Positions 59,114 through 64,000 of a DNA stretch of 64,000 bases are shown in pieces. The stretch is taken from positions 1,054,001 through 1,118,000 of the forward strand of contig DASPKM010000010.1 of assembly GCA_035628135.1 (NCBI GenBank), given 5' to 3'. The translations under genes and the position numbers were made by a program. Origin of the DNA: DASPKM01 sp035628135. GTDB lineage: Bacteria; Bacteroidota; Bacteroidia; Chitinophagales; Chitinophagaceae. Every line of letters starts with the position of its first letter. Position 1 is the first letter of the stretch. The notes beneath the pieces were generated by a model. The model did no database searches and was not told the DNA's origin. It saw nothing but the letters and a program-made list of their open reading frames with translations.

Positions 59114-59620
59114 CTACTGATGCTTTCGTATGATCCGGTAATAGATTAGAAACGCGATCGATACAAAGAGGGAGATGAATCCCAGTGCCAGGTATCCGGA
59201 CGACATGCGTACAAACTGATGCAGAATATGAACATATATCAGTGCCAGGCCTATGGCTGCCAAAACCAAAAACCATTTCAGGTAGATATGCTTTGCCATG
59301 TTGCGGTCGCCCCGGAACAATTCAATCAGCGTGGCTTCAGAAACGCCCTTGTCGAGCGCTTTTTCTTTCAATGTAACCTCTGCCTTGATCTTGAAAATGC
59401 TGATAATGGTATTCAACACCAGGAAAATGAGCAATAATGGGATGCCGAATTCAAATACTTTGTCCGGGATGATCTTTTCCCCGACGGTAGTATATACCCG
59501 TGTCATTCCCACAGTATCCTGCGACCGTACATAAGTTACCAGGGTATCCTGGGCCTGTGCAAGGTTTGCGGTACCGAACATCATTACGGTGCATATTATG
59601 AAGGCGAGTTTTTTGAGCAT
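59114..59620 (-). CDS. Membrane protein, DUF6249-like
   Basis: 168 residues. An N-terminal signal-like helix is followed by a polar region and three to four membrane helices (about 55-75, 110-130, 135-155). The motif 'EKALDKGVSEATLIELF' after the first internal helix is seen in DUF6249-type proteins of Bacteroidota. Function unknown. It is divergent from the sigma factor gene at 59727, with about 100 bases between, so they could share regulation. Confidence 0.72.
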   Translation of the reverse strand: MLKKLAFIICTVMMFGTANLAQAQDTLVTYVRSQDTVGMTRVYTTVGEKIIPDKVFEFGIPLLLIFLVLNTIISIFKIKAEVTLKEKALDKGVSEATLIELFRGDRNMAKHIYLKWFLVLAAIGLALIYVHILHQFVRMSSGYLALGFISLFVSIAFLIYYRIIRKHQ

Positions 59621-59726
59621 TGTTGTAGGTTTATATACATCTGACAGGCCGGGTACAGGAAAGTTGCAACTTAAGAAAGATTGTCATACTGCAACTTTTA
59701 GCTTTTACGCCTGTCATATCTTCTAT

Positions 59727-60305
59727 ATGAGCATGCCGGCGGAAAGCGCAACCACAGACGAGTCCCTGGTGCAATCTGTATTGCAGGGTAACCAGCAGGC
59801 GTTCAGGATAATGGTGTTGCGCTACCAGAACCTGGTAACTCATATCGTATTCAGGATGGTAAAGCAGGCGCAGGACCGGGAGGACCTGTGCCAGGAAATT
59901 TTTTTAAAAGCGTATGACAAGCTGGATGGCTTTCGCTTCGGGTCGAAATTGTCTACCTGGATCGGAAGCATTGCATTCAATACCTGTATCAATTTCCTGA
60001 GAAAGAAGAAGTTGGTATTGGTGGATGGCGATAAGAACGATGAAGACGATCAAGCTTCGTTGGCCGATATGCGGCGCGATACGGCACCGCGGCCCGATGA
60101 ACTGCTGGCAAATAAAGAGAGGAACAGGCTGCTTTGGAAGTATGTGGATGAATTGCCGCCAGTACAGCAAACCATCATCAGCCTGTTTCATAAACAGGAA
60201 TTGCAGATGGACGAAATTGCCACCATCATGAATATGCCCCTGGGTACTGTAAAAAGCTACCTGCACCGTGCACGGCAATCGCTTAGAAATAAATTATCAG
60301 CATAA
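59727..60305 (+). CDS. RNA polymerase sigma factor, ECF-like
   Basis: 192 residues from the ATG at 59727 (MSMPAESATTDESL); the open frame starts earlier at 59589 but those residues are not protein-like. Region 2: 'SVLQGNQQAFRIMVLRYQNLVTHIVFRMV', 'DREDLCQEIFLKAYDKLDGF' and 'FGSKLSTWIGSIAFNTCINFLRKKK'. Region 4: 'LPPVQQTIISLFHKQELQMDEIATIMNMPLGTVKSYLHRARQSLRNKL'. A charged linker joins the two. It directs RNA polymerase to its own promoter set. The partner gene 9 bases on is probably its regulator. Confidence 0.92.
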   Translation: MSMPAESATTDESLVQSVLQGNQQAFRIMVLRYQNLVTHIVFRMVKQAQDREDLCQEIFLKAYDKLDGFRFGSKLSTWIGSIAFNTCINFLRKKKLVLVDGDKNDEDDQASLADMRRDTAPRPDELLANKERNRLLWKYVDELPPVQQTIISLFHKQELQMDEIATIMNMPLGTVKSYLHRARQSLRNKLSA

Positions 60306-60314
60306 ATTGCAAAC

Positions 60315-60743
60315 ATGCAACAATATTTTTTTTCCGACAGTGATATCGAAGACTACCTGGACGGAGTTTTTGAAGGAGATGCCGAAGCAATAAAAATATA
60401 CCTGTACAATACTGCAGAAGGCAAGCAGCGGCTGAACAACATCCAGGCCCTGTATGCCGCATTGCGTGAAGAGGAGCAACCCCGGTTATTTGTTCCTTTA
60501 AGTGAATCTGTATTGAGCACGCTGGCCGCCCGCAAAGCAAAGAAAAAATCTACCTGGGGATATTTGGTTTGGCTGGCGGGAGCCATAGCCGCAGGCGCAT
60601 TGATATTCTATTGCTGGTTCCTGCTAAAAAATGTTTCAGTCAACTATATACCATTCATTATCGTGATGGCCCTGGTCATCACAGCTTTTCAATGGATAGA
60701 CGTGTACAGGATGAAAGAAAGATACGCGCAAACGGTTCTATGA
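60315..60743 (+). CDS. Membrane protein encoded with the sigma factor (possible anti-sigma)
   Basis: 142 residues. The N-terminal half is cytoplasmic and acidic ('SDSDIEDYLDGVFEGDAEAIKIYLYNTAEGKQRLNNIQALYAALREEE'), then two membrane helices (about 80-100 and 108-126), and a short charged tail. It starts nine bases after the sigma gene, the usual place for an anti-sigma protein. The N-terminal helical region could bind the sigma factor, though I see no ZAS zinc motif. Position is the main evidence. Confidence 0.72.
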   Translation: MQQYFFSDSDIEDYLDGVFEGDAEAIKIYLYNTAEGKQRLNNIQALYAALREEEQPRLFVPLSESVLSTLAARKAKKKSTWGYLVWLAGAIAAGALIFYCWFLLKNVSVNYIPFIIVMALVITAFQWIDVYRMKERYAQTVL

Positions 60744-61352
60744 TCACCTGACATATTTCCAATGCCTGATCTTTCCTTCGGCCATCCATTCAATGGCGGT
60801 TTCCAGCCGCTTTTCGCGGGTGGCATCTGTTTTGGCATCCAATATCCATTCGATGTATTCTTTTTTATTGGAGGGACTGAATGCGTCGAAGGTTTTTTGC
60901 GCGGCCTTGTTGCGCCTGAGGGCCGCTATCAGGTCGGCAGGCGCTTCCAGCACTTTTGGTGCGGCAGTTTTCGGTTTAACGACCTTTATATCTTCTTCGT
61001 TCAGCCGCATGGCTTCTTTAATATAGGCCGTCAGTATTTTATCAGAAGGCAGATCCTTCAGGGTGGTGATCTTATCAAAATGTCCCATGTCGGTTTTGCC
61101 TACGCGGTTCAGTAGCTCTTTATCGTCCTTCATGAGCGTGGCTTTCCAAAAGCCGAAGCTGCAGTGTTGCTTAAATGCCGCCATGCTGCATAAAATCCCT
61201 TTGTATTCAAAATGAGGGAAGCCCCACTTCACGGTTTCCACTACTTCCGGACAAACTTTGTGCACCAACTGGCGAAGGTGTTGCAATATAGGCTGGGCAA
61301 AGGGCGCGGCTTTCTTAATATATGCATCGATGCGTGAATCTGTTGAAGGCAT
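60744..61352 (-). CDS. YdeI / DUF1801-type protein
   Basis: 202 residues from the ATG at 61352. The N-terminal DUF1801-like part (SRIDAYIKKAAPFAQPILQHLRQLVHKVCPEVVETVKWGFPHFEY, residues about 7-52) and a C-terminal YdeI-like part ('LIAALRRNKAAQKTFDAFSPSNKKEYIEWILDAKTDATREKRLETAIEWMAEGK') are joined by a short linker. Both are common in Bacteroidota and small soluble proteins; roles in stress or metal handling have been suggested for homologues, but none is certain. Its stop abuts that of the previous gene. Confidence 0.86.
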   Translation of the reverse strand: MPSTDSRIDAYIKKAAPFAQPILQHLRQLVHKVCPEVVETVKWGFPHFEYKGILCSMAAFKQHCSFGFWKATLMKDDKELLNRVGKTDMGHFDKITTLKDLPSDKILTAYIKEAMRLNEEDIKVVKPKTAAPKVLEAPADLIAALRRNKAAQKTFDAFSPSNKKEYIEWILDAKTDATREKRLETAIEWMAEGKIRHWKYVR

Positions 61353-61392
61353 AAGCAATCATTTATCGAAAGATAGGAGATAGGCCCTGAAT

Positions 61393-62307
61393 TTATTTCT
61401 TGATTGTTGCTGAAGTTTTATCATTCAAAAAATCCAACACTGCTTTATTGAAGGCCGCCGGGTCTTCCATATTTAGCATGTGGCCGGTGCCGGGAATGGT
61501 AACACGCCGGGCGCCGGGGATCGTTTTTTGCATATAATCCGTCGCTCGTAAAATATGCGGCACATCCTTGTCGCCATCGATCAGCAATACCGGAACTTTT
61601 ATCGACGCGAGGTGATCGATGGCCACTGTGTCCTGGAAGCGTGGATAGCCGGTAAGCGCATGTTTTTTAATATTAGAAAGCGTGCTTTCGTAAATATAGC
61701 GGCGGGCGCTGTCGTTTACCTGCTGTGGTGTGCGGAAAGGCCCGTCGAACCAGAATTTTGTGAATAGTTCGGCAGCGCCAGCGGTATCTTTCCGTTCAAG
61801 AGAATCATAGAATGAATTGCGGAATCCCATTACCATGCTGTCGGGGGCATTGTACTTTTCCCATCCGATGATGCCTCCGGACACAATGATGGCCTTGTTT
61901 ACACGGTCGGGCCGTGCCAGTACAAAATCCATGGCACAAACGGACCCCAGCGAAACGCCTCCAATAGATACCTTATTTAGCTGAAGGCTGTCCAGTAAGG
62001 TGCTGATAAAATAAGAAGGATACAGCGCCGGATTGCGATTGATTGTTTTGCCATGCGCCGGCAGGTCGATCGTGATGACCTGGTAGTGCTTTGAAAGTTC
62101 GTCCACCTGGCTCTTCCACATACCGGTGTTCAGGAAACCCGCATGCAGCAGCAATAACGGTTCGCCCTTGCCATGTGATTCGTAATAAATCTCGGCGTCC
62201 TTCATTTTTACGGTGCCGCTTTTGGAAGCGGGGGCTTCGTTGGCCGGCCCGGCGCATGCCAGCATCAACAAGCTCGCCCATAAACAGCAGATGGTTGCGA
62301 TTTTCAT
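61393..62307 (-). CDS. Alpha/beta hydrolase lipoprotein
   Basis: 304 residues from the ATG at 62307 (MKIATICCLWASLLMLAC, lipobox Cys about residue 18); in-frame starts up to 62418 add a hydrophobic tail that is unlikely. The fold is the alpha/beta hydrolase: 'GEPLLLLHAGFLNTGMW' oxyanion block, nucleophile 'IGGVSLGSVCA' (Ser in GVSLG), 'PVLLIDGDKDVPHI' acid and 'IPGTGHMLNMEDP' His. It probably hydrolyses an ester or related bond in the periplasm. Substrate unknown. Promoter at 62335-62342. Confidence 0.85.
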   Translation of the reverse strand: MKIATICCLWASLLMLACAGPANEAPASKSGTVKMKDAEIYYESHGKGEPLLLLHAGFLNTGMWKSQVDELSKHYQVITIDLPAHGKTINRNPALYPSYFISTLLDSLQLNKVSIGGVSLGSVCAMDFVLARPDRVNKAIIVSGGIIGWEKYNAPDSMVMGFRNSFYDSLERKDTAGAAELFTKFWFDGPFRTPQQVNDSARRYIYESTLSNIKKHALTGYPRFQDTVAIDHLASIKVPVLLIDGDKDVPHILRATDYMQKTIPGARRVTIPGTGHMLNMEDPAAFNKAVLDFLNDKTSATIKK

Positions 62308-62334
62308 GTGGTGAATATAAAAAATAAAGGCAGG

Positions 62335-62342
62335 CAAACGTA
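62335..62342 (-). promoter_or_regulatory. -7 promoter element of the alpha/beta hydrolase lipoprotein gene
   Basis: Minus strand TACGTTTG (62342 to 62335) fits TAnnTTTG, 28 bases before the ATG at 62307. No clear -33 element. Confidence 0.4.
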
Positions 62343-62440
62343 ACCAACCATGTATCTCAAGCGTATTACAGTTACAAACCAAACAAAACCAATTGTTAAA
62401 GCCGCAAACCTTAGCCAAACAGCCAGTATTTTTATGGCGT

Positions 62441-64000
62441 ATGTCGTCAAGTTATCGCCTTCCACTTTTTTATTTATTGGTTTTCTTGCTTTTCCTGCCG
62501 GGCCTGGCAATGGCCCAGCATACCAGCGTGAGCTTCAAGATCGTGAATGCAAAGCAGCAGCCGGTTTCGTTTGCTTCTGTTACTATTATGATGGCCGATA
62601 GCTCCAACGTACAGCAAGCCGTTGCAGACACTAATGGCATTGCGCGGTTTACCGAGGTGTCGTATGGCAGGTTCATAGTCAAAGCCACCTCCATTGCTTA
62701 TGAACCGGTAGAAAAAAATATTACTGTCAGGAGCAACGATCCCGTTTTTACACTCACTATGGAAACCACGTCCAAAACATTAGGCGGTGTTACCGTAACA
62801 GCCGCGCGGCCATTGATGCGGCAGGAAGACGACAAGACAATTGTAGACCCCGAAAACCTGGCGGCCAGCTCCACCAACGCATACGAGATCATTGAAAAAA
62901 CGCCCGGCTTGTTTGTTGACCAGGATGGCAACATTTACCTGAACAGCACCACGCCGGCAACCATTTACATCAATGGCCGGGAACAAAAGATGAGCACAGC
63001 AGACATTGCCACCATGCTCAAAAGCCTTCCACCCAATTCCATCGCCAGCATCGAGATCATGCGTACGCCTTCGGCCAGGTACGATGCTTCGGGCAGCGGC
63101 GGTATTGTAAATGTTGTTTTGAAAAAGGGAGTGCGTATAGGCCTCACCGGAAGCATCAATGCGGGATTGAACCAGGGTGTGTATGGCAATCGCTTTGCCG
63201 GCATCAATATCAATAACAACAATGGAAGCCGTACGTCCTATTTGAACATGCAAGTAAGCCAGCGCAATACGTATGAACAAATCAAGACCGACCGCATGTT
63301 TGCTCCGGATTCGCTGTTAAGCCAGGACGCGTTTACACGATATCCTACCAACAGTTATTATGCGGGATACGGGATCAGCCAGGAAATGGGCAAGCAATGG
63401 GAGCTGAATTACGATGGGCGGTTGAGTTATAATCATTCGCGGAACCGGACCATCAACTTCTCGGAGATCAACAAGATCAGCACCAGCCAATTAATTACGC
63501 GCAACGAGGCAAGGGTGCAAAACGTGGCCAGGAGCTTTAATGTCAACCAGGGCCTTGCATTGAAGCATAAATTAGACACCATCGGGTCCGAATGGACTAC
63601 CGATGTATCGTATACCTATGTGCCGAATAATTCGGAGCAGGTTTTCAATACCATATTTTATGCGCCGCAATTTCCCGATGCCGGCGGCGATGGCGATATC
63701 GACAACAAGCTGCAATTTCTATCGGCCCAAACCAATATCATAAAAAAATTGCCCAAACAGTTTACGGTAGAAGCGGGATTAAAGACCACCAACGTATGGT
63801 TTAAGAATGAAACAGATTATTTCCGCGAGTCGGGCGGTTCGCGGGTAAAGGACGCTTTCAGAACGCGTTCGTACAAATACATCGAGAACATTCATTCTGC
63901 TTACCTCCAAGGATCGAAAAATGTTTCGGGCATTATTTTCAAGGCCGGCGTGCGCATGGAAAACACGAACATGAAAGGCCATCAAACCATACCGGGCGAC
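62441..64000 (+). CDS. TonB-dependent-receptor-like outer membrane protein (3' end cut by window)
   Basis: The frame from the ATG at 62441 is open for 520 codons to the end of the window. It starts with a signal peptide (MSSSYRLPLFYLLVFLLFL..., ending AMAQ). A carboxypeptidase-regulatory-like domain follows ('SVSFKIVNAKQQPVSFASVTI', 'DTNGIARFTEVSYGRFIVKAT'), then a plug-type region ('NAYEIIEKTPGLFVDQDGNIYLNSTTPATIYINGREQKM', 'RTPSARYDASGSGGIVNVVLKKG'), and barrel strands. This is the outer-membrane beta-barrel family (OMP_b-brl_3) often found with signalling or peptide uptake. The C-terminal half of the barrel is missing. Confidence 0.88.
   Translation, partial: MSSSYRLPLFYLLVFLLFLPGLAMAQHTSVSFKIVNAKQQPVSFASVTIMMADSSNVQQAVADTNGIARFTEVSYGRFIVKATSIAYEPVEKNITVRSNDPVFTLTMETTSKTLGGVTVTAARPLMRQEDDKTIVDPENLAASSTNAYEIIEKTPGLFVDQDGNIYLNSTTPATIYINGREQKMSTADIATMLKSLPPNSIASIEIMRTPSARYDASGSGGIVNVVLKKGVRIGLTGSINAGLNQGVYGNRFAGININNNNGSRTSYLNMQVSQRNTYEQIKTDRMFAPDSLLSQDAFTRYPTNSYYAGYGISQEMGKQWELNYDGRLSYNHSRNRTINFSEINKISTSQLITRNEARVQNVARSFNVNQGLALKHKLDTIGSEWTTDVSYTYVPNNSEQVFNTIFYAPQFPDAGGDGDIDNKLQFLSAQTNIIKKLPKQFTVEAGLKTTNVWFKNETDYFRESGGSRVKDAFRTRSYKYIENIHSAYLQGSKNVSGIIFKAGVRMENTNMKGHQTIPGD

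Noticed and set aside
59589..59726. N-terminal extension of the second sigma factor
   Set aside because: The extra 46 residues are Cys/His-rich and unlike sigma factors; ATG 59727 fits the family start.
1..64000. tRNA, rRNA, CRISPR array, prophage
   Set aside because: No cloverleaf, rRNA-like block, regular spacer-repeat series or phage structural gene was found on reading the spacers.

Overview
The window comes from a chromosome of a Bacteroidota bacterium, most likely a Chitinophagaceae-type relative. I infer this from a SusC/SusD pair, a type IX secretion (T9SS) sorting domain protein, the gliding protein GldC, the Bacteroidota-only families DUF4290, DUF6089 and SusD-like-2, promoters of the TAnnTTTG (-7) / TTTG (-33) type, and the near absence of Shine-Dalgarno sequences. 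I see no rRNA, tRNA, CRISPR array, insertion sequence or prophage. The left edge cuts a HAD phosphatase gene and the right edge cuts a TonB-dependent-receptor-like gene.

0.5-12.1 kb is a catabolic island built around FAD-dependent sugar oxidation. Two divergent operons each carry a GMC flavin dehydrogenase and its 'gluconate dehydrogenase subunit 3' partner. Around them are an MFS transporter, three TIM-barrel sugar isomerase-like proteins, a Gfo/Idh/MocA oxidoreductase, a c-type cytochrome lipoprotein and a DUF1080 (3-keto-disaccharide hydrolase) lipoprotein. This set matches the recently recognised 3-keto-glycoside route: oxidise C3 of a sugar, cleave the glycosidic bond by elimination or hydration, then reduce or epimerise.

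12.2-21 kb holds an ECF sigma factor with a membrane partner, small secreted proteins, asparagine synthetase, a PLP trans-sulfuration enzyme, a TIGR02757 protein and a fatty-acid-hydroxylase-like membrane protein. At 21.1-25.0 kb a serine hydrolase, a GH9 cellulase-type enzyme and a polysaccharide deacetylase lie on the minus strand. The GH9 and deacetylase frames are separated only by a -1 shift at an A9 run containing the A-AAA-AAG slippery heptamer. The deacetylase has no credible start or signal peptide of its own, so this looks like one 899-residue two-domain enzyme split by programmed frameshifting, slippage or an indel.

25-35 kb contains FAH-family and flavin reductase genes, two bacterial PH-domain proteins, DUF4197, lysS, a short A+T-rich insertion with a small ORF plus an ADP-ribosyltransferase-like protein (a toxin-antitoxin candidate with its own promoter), murA with Asp in place of the fosfomycin-target Cys, and a DUF4290 protein with an RGG-like tail. 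35-52.6 kb is largely core envelope and housekeeping: a T9SS cargo, a glycosyltransferase, gldC, a YqeY-like protein, cvpA-like, an alpha/beta hydrolase, a CBS protein, a BamA/TamA-like protein, nadK, DUF6089, uppS, bamA, two Skp/OmpH chaperones, murI, rpmH, rnpA, yidD, a lipoprotein and superoxide dismutase. 52.9-64 kb holds an orphan SusC/SusD pair, tadA, a DUF4350-like protein, a second sigma factor with a membrane partner, a YdeI-like protein, an alpha/beta hydrolase lipoprotein and the truncated receptor.
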